Shown in pieces: positions 1 through 8,340 of a stretch of DNA of 64,000 nt (position 1 is its first letter; each line of letters starts with the position of its first letter). The notes under the pieces were generated by a model. That model was not told the DNA's origin. It was given only the letters and a program-made list of their open reading frames with translations, and did no database searches. The stretch is from Nonomuraea sp. NEAU-A123 (GTDB lineage Bacteria > Actinomycetota > Actinomycetes > Streptosporangiales > Streptosporangiaceae). The position numbers and the translations under genes are program-made. Location of the stretch: the NCBI RefSeq assembly GCF_018603905.1, contig NZ_JAHFZZ010000003.1, forward strand, positions 186,001 to 250,000, in the 5' to 3' direction.

Positions 1-95
1 CATCCCGTATTCGATATCGTGGAATACAGGCGACCGCTCCCACTTAATCCGTGGCGCGACTATTTGAGAAGCTCGGCTGGATGGCATATTCCTAG

Positions 96-920
96 TCACC
101 GCTTTCTCCCTACCCCAGCAAGAAAGTCGATTTTCTCGGCGTCGATTTCGACGAACGGGTCGCATGGATCTGACCGCCATAGTGGCGCCCGGACCAATCC
201 TGGCTCGACCAATTCGAGTTCTGCGTTCGTGAAGAAGCGTGCTATATCCTCCTCTGAACGGAGCACTGCTGGGGCCGAAGCGCCCTTATAGGCTTGTACG
301 GCGGCGACCGTTCTCGGTGCCTCTAGCACATGACTTAGTACAAGGAAGCTGCCGGATACTGTCGCATCCATGAACGCCTTCACGATCCCATAAGGGTCTT
401 CTGAAGGTTTTATGAAGTGCAAGGACGCCACCATCAACACACCGATTGGACGTTCAAAGTCCAGCAGGGTTGCGGCATCTTCACAGACTTTCTTCCAGTC
501 GCGTAGATCGCGCTCCAACATTTGTGTTCGATCATCGGTAGTGAGCAGCGCGCGGCCATGAGCTACGACGACCGGGTCATAATCCACGTACATGGTGAGC
601 GCGTCGGGGTTAGCCTTCTGCGCAACCTCATGTACATTGCCTTGGCTGGGAAAGCCGGTACCCAGGTCGAGGAACTGCGCGATCTTTTCTTTGCGCGCTA
701 GATGATCCACTGAACGCCCGAGAAATCGACGGTTAGCGAGCGCGCACGCCTTTGCCTCAGGATTCAGTTTGAGCGCTCGCCAGCACGCCTGTACATCGGC
801 CGCATAGTTGTCTTTCCCGCCCAGGTACCAGTCGTACATTCGCGCCACGTTTGGCACATTGGGATTTACGATTCTGTCGGTCGGTGGCTGGTTTTTGCCT
901 GTGGAGACGGTCGGGCTCAT
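96..920 (-). CDS. SAM-dependent methyltransferase, DUF574/Methyltransf_19 family
   Basis: 274-aa protein of the actinobacterial family PF04672 (DUF574), predicted SAM-dependent methyltransferases of unknown substrate. Hallmarks are visible in order: the N-terminal YDWYLGGKDNY motif (about residues 29-39), the glycine-rich SAM loop FLDLGTGFPSQGNVHE (about 84-99) and the acidic strand end YVDYDPVV (about 112-119). The length matches the family. I chose the ATG at 920 because GGAGG lies just upstream; an in-frame ATG at 932 precedes that site. It is divergent from a GntR-type regulator. A second member of the same family is at 13669. The family assignment is firm and the substrate is unknown. 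Confidence 0.9.
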   Translation of the reverse strand: MSPTVSTGKNQPPTDRIVNPNVPNVARMYDWYLGGKDNYAADVQACWRALKLNPEAKACALANRRFLGRSVDHLARKEKIAQFLDLGTGFPSQGNVHEVAQKANPDALTMYVDYDPVVVAHGRALLTTDDRTQMLERDLRDWKKVCEDAATLLDFERPIGVLMVASLHFIKPSEDPYGIVKAFMDATVSGSFLVLSHVLEAPRTVAAVQAYKGASAPAVLRSEEDIARFFTNAELELVEPGLVRAPLWRSDPCDPFVEIDAEKIDFLAGVGRKR

Positions 921-1080
921 ATCGACCTCCATGGAGTCATGCGCGTCTGATCTCGCTTCTTGCTTGGAGGCCCAGCGTTGGAGATCGCTGCGCCAGACGT
1001 TCCATGTCGGGTTGCGCTCTAGCGCTCACCGGGGCCGGCGCTGTAGGCCAGTCCATTCGGATCGCTCACCCAGGGGTGCC

Positions 1081-1110
1081 CATACCTGCGACTGTACCCC
1101 TATAGGTATG
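1081..1110. promoter_or_regulatory. Inverted repeat in the divergent intergenic region
   Basis: CATACC (1081-1086) and GGTATG (1105-1110) form an inverted repeat with an 18-bp spacer, between the methyltransferase start and the GntR-type gene. It is a possible operator for the adjacent regulator. The arms are only 6 bp, so this is tentative. Confidence 0.3.
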
Positions 1111-1166
1111 TTCTCCTCCAGTAGTTGTACACACTCTTTCAAGTGGGAGTAGCGCTCCCCTTGGGC

Positions 1167-1673
1167 ATGAGTGCGCTTACTTACTGTGCGAGGGTGCTCG
1201 ATCGTGAGGGGCCTGTGCTCCTATATGTGCAGATAGCGGAGCAGCTCAGGGCGCGCATCGCCTCCGGTGAGCTGCTGCCCGGTTCTCCCTTGCCCTCTGA
1301 GGTCGATCTAGTGGCGACATACGGCGTTACCAGGCAGACCATTCGGCGCGCTCTCGCCCTCCTCAAGGAAGAGGGAGCGATCTATTCGTCTCAGGGACGC
1401 GGCACCTTCGTCGGACCGGAGGATGCACCCCAAGCGCCGCACAGGATCCCCGTCTATCAGCAGATCGCGAACGAACTCATCGAGCAGATCAAGACAGGCG
1501 AGTACATCCCAAACCGTCTCATCCCCAGTGAGAAGACGCTCAGCCAGCGCTTTGACCGGGCTGCAGGCACCATCCGCCAAGCACTCGCGTACATGCGTGA
1601 GTTGGGGTGGGTAATCACCGTTCCCCAGAAGGGCACCTATGTTGCGAGGGTCGAGGACTGGCCCGAGCGTTGA
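1167..1673 (+). CDS. GntR-family regulator with two tandem winged helices and no effector domain
   Basis: About 168 aa made of two consecutive GntR-type winged HTH domains: one around YVQIAEQLRARIASGELLPG with TRQTIRRALALL, a second around YQQIANELIEQIKTGEYIPN with AGTIRQALAYM. GntR proteins normally carry one wHTH plus a ligand-binding or aminotransferase domain; neither is present, so this looks like a DNA-binding-only regulator. The ATG at 1167 is a guess; ATG 1125 and GTG 1194 are alternatives and none has a strong Shine-Dalgarno sequence. A gene with the same architecture is at 58943, where ACGTCC-type palindromes sit nearby. A role in controlling the divergent methyltransferase is inferred from position. 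Confidence 0.82.
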   Translation: MSALTYCARVLDREGPVLLYVQIAEQLRARIASGELLPGSPLPSEVDLVATYGVTRQTIRRALALLKEEGAIYSSQGRGTFVGPEDAPQAPHRIPVYQQIANELIEQIKTGEYIPNRLIPSEKTLSQRFDRAAGTIRQALAYMRELGWVITVPQKGTYVARVEDWPER

Positions 1674-1788
1674 GCGGCTCCACCGTCACAGGTGTAGCTC
1701 TACAGGGATCTAACTATCGCCGCGCAGTCGAGTGGTTACCCATAGTCCGCGCCGTACGGTGAGGAAAACCCCCTGTTTAGGAGGATGT

Positions 1789-1869
1789 ATGACCCCCGGC
1801 TGCGGAAATTGCGACTGCTTCGTCATGGAGACGGGCACCCTGTTGGTTCACCAGGGCGACAACATCTAG
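1789..1869 (+). CDS. Putative 26-aa cysteine-rich peptide
   Basis: A 26-codon frame starts with ATG at 1789, four bases after a perfect AGGAGG (1779-1784), and ends at TAG 1867-1869. The product begins MTPGCGNCDCF, so three cysteines fall within residues 5-10 in a C-x2-C-x-C pattern, and it ends LLVHQGDNI. A strong hairpin follows at 1876-1913, so ribosome site, short frame and terminator make a compact unit. An overlapping 65-codon frame starts at 1785 but the ribosome site is too close to it. I do not recognise a family. The cysteine pattern suggests metal binding or a redox role, which is speculation. Confidence 0.5.
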   Translation: MTPGCGNCDCFVMETGTLLVHQGDNI

Positions 1870-1875
1870 GGGCAC

Positions 1876-1913
1876 AGATTGGGGGAGCCAGCACGCGCCG
1901 ACTCCCCCGATCT
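1876..1913 (+). terminator. Hairpin terminator after the small Cys-rich ORF
   Basis: AGATTGGGGGAG (1876-1887) pairs with CTCCCCCGATCT (1902-1913), a 12-bp stem with one G-T pair and a 14-nt loop, starting seven bases after the short ORF. There is no U-tract, as is common in actinobacteria. Confidence 0.6.
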
Positions 1914-2014
1914 GACTCGCCATCGCTGGCGGGGACGTCTGGCCAGTCACGTCATGCAGGTCTGAGAGGCAACACTCTCTAGAAAATATCTTCCTATTCT
2001 TGCAGGTCAGCGGG

Positions 2015-2527
2015 CTAGGAGAAACTTACTAGAGGCAGAGTGGTGTTGGTCACGTTGTAGATCGGCTCGTACCACAGCGGCTGTACGGCGCAGATCGACG
2101 CGTTGTGCAGGATGACCCCGCCACCGCGCCGCCGCATGCCGGGCACGAGCCCACGCGCCAGCCGGACCGCCGCCATGACGTGCAGGTCCCAGTACGCCTG
2201 CCATTTCTCGTCCGGGGCCTCGAGTATGGTCTCGTTGGACCCGGCTCCGGCGTTGTTGATCAGGATGTCCGCGCCCCCGAAGCCCTCCTCCGCCGCCTCG
2301 GTCAGCGCCGTGGTGCCTTCCACTGTCGCCACGTCACACGCGACGGGCAGCACCCGTACACCATGAGCTTCGACGATGCCGCGTGCCTCCTCCTCCAGGC
2401 GGTCGGCGGCGCGGGCCGCGAGCACGAGATGCGCGCCCTCGGCGGCGAGCCCCCGCGCCACGGCCAGGCCGATCCCGGAGCTGCCGCCGGTGATGACGGC
2501 GACCTTGTCCCTCAACCCGAGTTCCAC
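2015..2527 (-). pseudogene. Truncated short-chain dehydrogenase/reductase
   Basis: The frame begins with GTG at 2527 behind GGGAGG and encodes a classical SDR start: Rossmann motif TGGSSGIG, the NNAG motif, and the active-site region. It stops at about 170 aa instead of about 250. The active-site tyrosine reads YNVTN rather than YxxxK, so the catalytic lysine is replaced by Asn just before the frame ends in unrelated sequence. Missing C-terminus plus lost lysine point to a dead remnant cut at about 2015-2040. It is divergent from the NUDIX gene. Confidence 0.75.
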
Positions 2528-2613
2528 GAATCCTCCCGCGCTGTCCGCACATGCCCCCTCCATCATCGGGCACCATGGATCTTTCTCCCGGCGCGACACA
2601 GGAGGGGTTCGGC

Positions 2614-3081
2614 ATGGCGGAGAGCGATACGCCACAAACGCGGCGGGTCGCCGCGTACGGCGTGTGCATACAGAACGGTCAGATCCTGCTGGCGCGGTGG
2701 ATCTCCGCCGATGGCGCGGAGTGGGGATGGACCATGCCCGGCGGCGGATTGGAGCACGGCGAGGACCCTCTTGACGCGATGGTGCGAGAGGTGCGGGAGG
2801 AGACCGGCTATGAGGTGATCGCCGAGCGGCTCCTGGGGATCGATTCGCGGCGGCGTTCGCTGCCCGGGCCAGCGGGCCGCATCGACTTCCACGCGGTGCG
2901 GATCGTCTACGCGGCACGGATCGTCAGCGGTGAGCTGCGTCACGAGGTCGGCGGGACGACGGATCAGGCCGCCTGGTTCGATCTGGACGCGGTGCCGAGC
3001 CTGCCCAGGGTCGACCTGATCGACGCCGCCCTGGAACTCCACCGCGACGCTCCCCCGACGGGACGCATCGCCCAGGTATAG
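2614..3081 (+). CDS. NUDIX hydrolase
   Basis: 155-aa NUDIX-fold pyrophosphohydrolase. A complete Nudix box is visible, from GGGLEHGEDPLDAM to REVREETGYEV, with the catalytic REVREE glutamates. Such enzymes cleave nucleoside-diphosphate-linked substrates; the substrate cannot be read from sequence. The ATG at 2614 has GGAGG eight bases upstream; in-frame upstream ATGs lack this. It converges on the Sel1-type gene that ends at 3092. Confidence 0.9.
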   Translation: MAESDTPQTRRVAAYGVCIQNGQILLARWISADGAEWGWTMPGGGLEHGEDPLDAMVREVREETGYEVIAERLLGIDSRRRSLPGPAGRIDFHAVRIVYAARIVSGELRHEVGGTTDQAAWFDLDAVPSLPRVDLIDAALELHRDAPPTGRIAQV

Positions 3082-3091
3082 GCCGCTTCAC

Positions 3092-4222
3092 CTACTTGGC
3101 CGGGCCGTCCCGGTGCTCCCACTCGCGCGTCTCCGGATTCCAGCGGAGCGCGCCGCGCGGGCCGCTGAGATCGACGTCGCGCAGCGCGGCCAGCGCCTCG
3201 TCCGTCGCGTCGGTACGCATGTGCAGGCGCAGGTGGGAGTGGGGATCGCTGACCACGATCAACGTACTCTCGGCGGGTTCGCCACCCTTGGCGAGCCTGC
3301 GCGCGAGCTTGCGCAGCTTGCCGCGGACCCCGTCGTAGGTGTCCTCGGCCATGCGGCCGATCAGCGACTCCACGAACGGGACCAGCGCGGACGCCGTCAC
3401 GACAGTGGCGACGACCGTCAGCCACTCCGCCGCTTCGGGGACAGTCGGTCTGGCCCGCAGGATCCTGTCCCGCATCGCGGCCGCCTCGCCGGAATCACCG
3501 TGGCGTTCGAGGAACGCCGCGAGCCGCTCGCTGTCCCCCTTCTCCGCCAGCATCGACCGGGCTTCGGCCACGCGACCCCGCCGCTCGAGGAAGTCGACCA
3601 GTGCCCAGGCGGATCCGGACTCACGGTAGAGCCGCTCCGCGCCCGCCAGGTCGCCGTCGCGCTCCTGCCGCTCGGCGTAATGCACCGCCGCCGAGCCAGA
3701 GCCGAGATCGTACGCGTCCCGCATCCAGCGATCGGCCGCCTCCCGCAGGCCCTCCTCCGCCAGCGAGTCGGCGAGCTGGCAGACCTCGCCGCCCGGGTCA
3801 TCGGACCGCAGGCACACCTCCAACGCTTCGTCGTCGGCGCCGCGCATCGCCAGCAGGAGGGCGAGCCTCGGACTCAGCGACCAGTCAAACCCGCGTTCAG
3901 TAGCGCGGCGCAGCCAGACCTCCGCCTCGGGTCGCCGCCCCTGCTCGTCGTAGAGGTGCGCGAGCAGCGAGAACGCGACACGGTCCCCCGCCTCGGCGGC
4001 ACGCAGGTAGAGCTGCTCCTGTTCGGCCGGATCCTGGCGGCCACGCCACGCGCCGAGCCTGCGCATGGCGTGGGTCGAACCCGCCGCCACCGCCCGCCGC
4101 ACCCACGTGTCACCCTCCTGGGCCCGCGGCCCGTGCCGCCACGCGAGCCACAGGCCGATCATCGCCTCCGGGTCGCCGGCTTCGGCTTGTGCGTGCAACG
4201 TCTCCTGGTCGGCTGACTCCAT
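3092..4222 (-). CDS. Sel1/TPR-type helical repeat protein with a membrane-like segment
   Basis: About 376 aa. The N-terminal 250 residues are alanine-rich Sel1-like/TPR repeats of about 35 aa (AQAEAGDPEAMIGL, RAVAAGSTHAMRRLG, AAEAGDRVAFSLLAHLY), a scaffold for protein-protein contact. Near residue 285 is a hydrophobic stretch, VVATVVTASALVPFVESLIG, and the C-terminus (SGPRGALRWNPETREWEHRDG) looks like a separate small domain. The ATG at 4222 begins the repeat region; an in-frame ATG at 4273 is possible. The architecture of repeats then a hydrophobic segment recalls effector-associated actinobacterial proteins, but no function can be assigned. Confidence 0.75.
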   Translation of the reverse strand: MESADQETLHAQAEAGDPEAMIGLWLAWRHGPRAQEGDTWVRRAVAAGSTHAMRRLGAWRGRQDPAEQEQLYLRAAEAGDRVAFSLLAHLYDEQGRRPEAEVWLRRATERGFDWSLSPRLALLLAMRGADDEALEVCLRSDDPGGEVCQLADSLAEEGLREAADRWMRDAYDLGSGSAAVHYAERQERDGDLAGAERLYRESGSAWALVDFLERRGRVAEARSMLAEKGDSERLAAFLERHGDSGEAAAMRDRILRARPTVPEAAEWLTVVATVVTASALVPFVESLIGRMAEDTYDGVRGKLRKLARRLAKGGEPAESTLIVVSDPHSHLRLHMRTDATDEALAALRDVDLSGPRGALRWNPETREWEHRDGPAK

Positions 4223-4304
4223 AGATCCATCATGGTGGGAAACCGCCTGGGCGGGTGGGCCATGCGCGATCATGGCTTGACAGTCCAGCCGAAAGGATCA
4301 CGAC

Positions 4305-4762
4305 ATGCGGCGGACATTATGCAAGGCCGCCCTGGTCGGGGCCACGATCGGCGTGTCATCGAATCTCGTCGGGGACTATTGGCCGTCCGGGTCAGGAGCC
4401 GATGACCTCGGCGGAGTCGTGGTGATGGGCGTGGTGATGGCGTTCTCACCTTTCCCGCTCGGATTACTGCTCGGCTGGGCGACCAGACTGCGGCCAATAT
4501 CCGGCGGACCACGGACGCCACCCCGAAGGCCGCGTGCGCGAATCCGATTCCGAACTGGGGCTGGAAGCCGGTCACGCCATGCAGGGAGATATCACCCGGC
4601 GTCTGGAGGACACGCCTGGAGAACGAGTCCACCCTCCTGTTCGCCAGGCATGGTGACGCCCTGGTGCAAGTGGCCGCCAATGACATACCCGAGGCGGCCT
4701 TGCTCGCCATACTGCCGACGTTCCGCCCCATCGCAGCGGAGGAGCTGGCCGCACTCGGGTAG
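4305..4762 (+). pseudogene. Small membrane protein gene with a frameshift
   Basis: The frame from ATG 4305 encodes a membrane-like N-terminus (MRRTLCKAALVGATIGVSS, then GVVVMGVVMAFSPFPLGLLLGW) up to about 4490. Beyond that it becomes arginine/proline-rich junk, while coding-like sequence continues in a different frame from about 4500 (RRTTDATPKAACANPIPNWG, then ENESTLLFARHGDALVQVAA) to TAG at 4760-4762. A single-base frameshift near 4490-4500 would join them into a protein of about 150 aa. It may be natural decay or a sequence error. The family is not recognised. Confidence 0.5.
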
Positions 4763-4767
4763 GGCCA

Positions 4768-5205
4768 TCAGTCGGCCACGAGGCGTGCCCTCTGGCCTTC
4801 GTGCTCGCGCTGCCGCCGGATGACGTACGTACCCGGCGTACAGCCCGATGCCCCATGTTCGGGATGCAGCAGGTAGGCGACGGCGGAGGTCTCGAAGATG
4901 CCGATCGCCAGCCCGTCGGAGTCCGACACGTTGGTCGTCCACCGGCAGGTATCGGGGTCGGCGACGAGCGTGTGCGGGTTGCCGCCGGCCGCGCCGCGCA
5001 GCAGTTCGACCCCCTCGGGGGGCACGTCCGTCCATGTGGCGTCGGTCCATGGTTGCACGGACGACGCGACGACGGAGAGCGGGATGACGATGAGGTCGCC
5101 CTGGGCTTGGAGCCCGTCGACGACAGGGATGCTCGCCTCCTTCTCGAGGTGGTCGAGCACGGCGAGTCCGGTCTGCTGGGAGAGCGAAGCGAGAGTCACA
5201 GTCAT
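4768..5205 (-). CDS. Hypothetical protein downstream of a DUF6745 gene
   Basis: 145 aa, starting MTVTLASLSQQTGLAVLDHL at ATG 5205; an in-frame GTG at 5214 is also possible. The ribosome site GAGGTG overlaps the stop codon of the upstream DUF6745 gene, so the two are almost certainly co-transcribed and translationally coupled. The middle has GVELLRGAAGGNPHTLVADP and the C-terminus is basic. No transmembrane segment or known motif is seen. Function unknown. Confidence 0.7.
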   Translation of the reverse strand: MTVTLASLSQQTGLAVLDHLEKEASIPVVDGLQAQGDLIVIPLSVVASSVQPWTDATWTDVPPEGVELLRGAAGGNPHTLVADPDTCRWTTNVSDSDGLAIGIFETSAVAYLLHPEHGASGCTPGTYVIRRQREHEGQRARLVAD

Positions 5206-5215
5206 GAAGATCACC

Positions 5216-6298
5216 TCAGGTTCGGCGTACGAGAAGGGAGTACTGCTCGGCGGACAGCCCGTAGGTCCAGCCGGCGGCGTCGACGGGGTCGTTGAGGAAG
5301 CCCGGCACGGTCAGCCCGTACTGGCGGCGGCGCCCGTCGCGTTCGACGGAACCGTTGACCGCGAGGAGCACCCGGGTCTCCTTGCGCATGTCATAGAGCC
5401 GCAGTTCCGAGCCGGGGTTGCCGGGGTCCGGCGCGGCGGCGACCAGCCGCAGCCCGGCCCGGTCGATGTAGGAGGTCCAGCCGATGCGCTCGATCGCGCA
5501 CCGTCTGACCTCGACGTTGGCCTCCCGCGCGATCCGCTGGAGGTTCGGATCGGTGATCACCCAGGAGGGCACCTGCGTGCCGTGCCAGGCGTGCACGTCC
5601 CACCCGTCCGCGTACCGGATGGCGGGGCCGTCCGCGCAGTGCAGCCGCACTTCGCCGGCGTCGCCCCACACCTCCGTGTGCACGGCGACGGGCCGCTCGG
5701 AGACGACGCACACGCCTTCACGAGGCCACCACCAGCCGCCCGACCGGGCCACTGCCGCCCACAGATCGAGCTGCCGGGTCTGCTCGGGGGTGAAGACCAC
5801 CCCGGCCGCCCGACGGAGAGCGTCGTAGTGGGCGACCCAGGAAACGCACTGCACCGCGTACCAGGCGGTCCGCGCGTTGTGCGGCGAGTCGTGCGCCGCA
5901 CGAACCGGCACGAGAAGCGAGCCATCGGTGGACAGCGAGAGCGAGCTGCGAACCTCCCGGCGGATCAGCCGGTCCATCGGCTGATGTACCCATCTGACCT
6001 GGGCGTCGAGTTCGCGGCACAGCTCCCTCACCAGGGCGGAGAGCCGAGGCGGCAGCGGCCATTCGGCCATCCGCCGGGTGGCCTCCGAAGGCCGTAGACG
6101 CGCACCGGGCGGGACGGTCGCCAGGGCCGCGACCGGTGACGCGACCCAGTGGAAACGCGGCGGAGCGAGCCCGATCAGGCGATAAAGCTCGGAGATTGCG
6201 GCCTCGGTGGCCGGACGGTCGGCGGGCAGCGTCGACAACGCCCGGCCCAGCCATTCTTCGCGGATTTCGGCAGCTTCCCGCTGCACGAGAGCGCTCAC
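5216..6298 (-). CDS. DUF6745 family protein
   Basis: 360 aa resembling actinobacterial DUF6745 proteins, which are uncharacterised. Visible features are a long helical N-terminal half, a central cluster WWWPREGVCVVSERP followed by LHCADGPAIRYADGWDVHAWHG, then a tail with RLYDMRKETRVLL and VPGFLNDPVDAAGWTYGL. The DGPAI...W.VHAWHG block is, to my knowledge, the conserved signature of the family. It is the first gene of a two-gene unit with the 145-aa protein downstream. Confidence 0.75.
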   Translation of the reverse strand: MSALVQREAAEIREEWLGRALSTLPADRPATEAAISELYRLIGLAPPRFHWVASPVAALATVPPGARLRPSEATRRMAEWPLPPRLSALVRELCRELDAQVRWVHQPMDRLIRREVRSSLSLSTDGSLLVPVRAAHDSPHNARTAWYAVQCVSWVAHYDALRRAAGVVFTPEQTRQLDLWAAVARSGGWWWPREGVCVVSERPVAVHTEVWGDAGEVRLHCADGPAIRYADGWDVHAWHGTQVPSWVITDPNLQRIAREANVEVRRCAIERIGWTSYIDRAGLRLVAAAPDPGNPGSELRLYDMRKETRVLLAVNGSVERDGRRRQYGLTVPGFLNDPVDAAGWTYGLSAEQYSLLVRRT

Positions 6299-6381
6299 CA
6301 GATGAAGGTGGCGTCGTCCTTTCCTACGATCATGGAGGAAATGGTGACAGATCTGAGTGGAATCTGTCTACACCACTTCCT

Positions 6382-6409
6382 CCGCTTGCCCAGTCGGCTG
6401 GGCAAGCGG
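6382..6409 (-). terminator. Perfect 12-bp hairpin terminator
   Basis: CCGCTTGCCCAG and CTGGGCAAGCGG flank a TCGG tetraloop. It lies about 10 bases downstream of the stop codon of the secreted-protein gene on the minus strand. It is symmetric but best placed for that gene. Confidence 0.75.
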
Positions 6410-6419
6410 ATGGCGGTGC

Positions 6420-6851
6420 TTACGGGTTGTCGACGCCGATCCAGTTGACGTACCACCCGTTGGTCTCCGCGTCGGCGACGGTGAGCGGGGGCAGGGTGCT
6501 CTCGCTCCAACGGATATAGACCCGGAATCCGGTCGCGGTGGGGCGGTAAACGGTGCTGGTGCCCGTCAGCTCGAAATGGTGATCCGTGCCGCCGACGGAG
6601 ACCGTGTAGACGGGAGTGCCCGTGAAGCCCGCGGACGTGGTGTCCACGTCGATGTAGAGGCCGGGCACGTTGTTCTCGTAGAGCTGCCAGCCCATTCCCG
6701 GCGCCGTGCTCCCGGAAGCGATTCGCTGAGTCGTCTCCGAAAGTGCCTGCTTGACGACCGGGCGAGCGTCGGCATGCGCGCTCACCCCTGTCGTCAGGGC
6801 GGCGCCGAAGGCCAGGGCGGCGGCGAGGGTCGTGAACCTCACGATGGACAT
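6420..6851 (-). CDS. Small secreted protein
   Basis: 143 aa with a clear Sec signal peptide (residues 1 to about 28, ending VSAHADA). The mature part is about 115 aa of beta-rich, aromatic sequence: GLYIDVDTTSAGFTGTPVY, TGTSTVYRPTATGFRVYIRW and a C-terminal NGWYVNWIGV. This looks like a compact beta-sandwich found in actinobacterial exoproteins, perhaps carbohydrate-binding, but no family can be named with certainty. There are no cysteines in the mature region. A perfect terminator follows and it appears monocistronic. Confidence 0.75.
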   Translation of the reverse strand: MSIVRFTTLAAALAFGAALTTGVSAHADARPVVKQALSETTQRIASGSTAPGMGWQLYENNVPGLYIDVDTTSAGFTGTPVYTVSVGGTDHHFELTGTSTVYRPTATGFRVYIRWSESTLPPLTVADAETNGWYVNWIGVDNP

Positions 6852-7085
6852 GCGTTCTCCTTAGGTCAACGTCCTCAGCGGCTATGACCTCGGAGAGACA
6901 CTGTCCGCAAAGGGCGGTCAGCGCCTGTCATGGCATGTGAGGATCAAGTGATCATCACCGATGGTAATCGCCACGAAGCGATACTCCCCGGTACGCCACT
7001 CTCGCGGAAATAGGACCATGAGCTGGTGATTCGCCCGTTCGAGCGACCCGTCATAACTCGGCGTGACTTCGGGGATCCGGAGTTC

Positions 7086-8282
7086 TCACCAGGCGAGGAA
7101 GAGTGCCTCGGGAGAGCGGTGGATGAGGGTGGGGACCATGGTCACGTCAGTGCGGGCCAGGCGCAGGCCGGGGAGGTCGCGGATCAGGATTTCCAGGGTT
7201 ATCCGCACCTGCTCCTTGGCGATCTGCGAGCCCGGGCAGCCGTGCGGGCCATGCCCGAAGGACAGGTGGCGGAAGGCCTGCCGGCTGATGTCGAACTCGT
7301 CCGGGCGCAGGTCGGCGTCCGCGTCGCGGCCGGCCGAGCCGAAGGAGATGAAGACCACGTCGTCCGCGTGCAGCTCGGTCTCGCCCAGTGTCACGTCGGT
7401 GGTGACCGTACGCCGGAAGCCCTGGATCGGCGCCTCGAACCGGGCCGCCTCCTCGATGGCCGCGGGGATGAGCCGCGGCTGCTCGCACAGCAGTGCCCAC
7501 TGGCGGCGGTCGCGTAGCAGGTTCAGCATGACCGTGCCGAGCAGCGCGGTCGTGGTCAGGTGGCCGGCCAGCAGCAGGTTCTGGACGTTGGACACGATCT
7601 CCCTGCGCTGGTCGAGCGTGAGGTCCTCGGATCCGGGCGCCAGGCCGCGGACCATCTCGGTGAACAGGTCGTCACGCGGAGCCCTCCTGCGCGCGCGGAC
7701 ATAGCCGTCGAGCAGGTGCTGCAGGGTCACGATCTCTCTCGCGGCCTCGACCTGCCCGGCCTCCGTCAGCTCGGTGAACACCAGGCTCTCCGCCTGCTGC
7801 GCGCCCCGGATCGCGCCGGGGACGTCGGCGGGGTCCAGGCCGATCAGGTGGCCGATCACGTCGGCGGGCAGCGGTCTGGCGTACGCGTCCATCCACTCGA
7901 CCTGGCCATCGCTGGCGAAGGAGCCGATGAGCGCTTCGGCCCGTTCGGTGACGAACGGGAGCACGGCGGCGACCCTGGCCGGGGACAGTCCTCTGGTGAG
8001 AGGCCGGCGCAGGCGCCGGTGCGCGTCACCATCGGCGCCGAGCACCGCCTGCATTCCGCCGAATCCCTTGACCAATTCCGAGAGCGCGGCCTTGCCCGGC
8101 AGATAGTCGGGCCGCAGCGCACCCGCCGAGGAGAACTGCTCGGGCTTGCTCAGCACCTCGCGTACGTCTTCGCGTCTGCTCACCAGCCAGGCGTCCAGCT
8201 CGGGTACGAAGGTAAGCCCACGAGTCCGGCGAGCCTCGGCATAAAGGGGGTACGGGTCGCGGTAAAAGGCCTGTGGGGTCAC
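7086..8282 (-). CDS. Cytochrome P450
   Basis: About 398-aa soluble bacterial P450 monooxygenase. The heme-ligand loop FGHGPHGCPG places the thiolate Cys at about residue 349. The I-helix oxygen-binding segment reads LLLAGHLTTTALLG, with Leu where the usual acidic AGxE/DT residue would be. The K-helix ExxR is present in EEAARFEAPIQGFRR. I use GTG 8282, giving normal length; TTG 8318 and longer versions into the upstream gene are possible. It is the last gene of a PadR-MFS-P450 operon, suggesting oxidation of a compound that the transporter exports. No ferredoxin gene is adjacent. Confidence 0.9.
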   Translation of the reverse strand: MTPQAFYRDPYPLYAEARRTRGLTFVPELDAWLVSRREDVREVLSKPEQFSSAGALRPDYLPGKAALSELVKGFGGMQAVLGADGDAHRRLRRPLTRGLSPARVAAVLPFVTERAEALIGSFASDGQVEWMDAYARPLPADVIGHLIGLDPADVPGAIRGAQQAESLVFTELTEAGQVEAAREIVTLQHLLDGYVRARRRAPRDDLFTEMVRGLAPGSEDLTLDQRREIVSNVQNLLLAGHLTTTALLGTVMLNLLRDRRQWALLCEQPRLIPAAIEEAARFEAPIQGFRRTVTTDVTLGETELHADDVVFISFGSAGRDADADLRPDEFDISRQAFRHLSFGHGPHGCPGSQIAKEQVRITLEILIRDLPGLRLARTDVTMVPTLIHRSPEALFLAW

Positions 8283-8340
8283 GTGCCTATGGTCGCCGGT
8301 GAGATCTCTGCCGGACAAGCTTTGACATAGGGGCAGGTGG

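Noticed and set aside
3113..4216. 367-codon plus-strand frame opposite the Sel1-type gene
   Set aside because: The minus strand carries real helical repeats; the plus frame is arginine/alanine filler.
4898..6097. 399-codon plus-strand frame opposite DUF6745
   Set aside because: No domain; complement of a conserved family protein.
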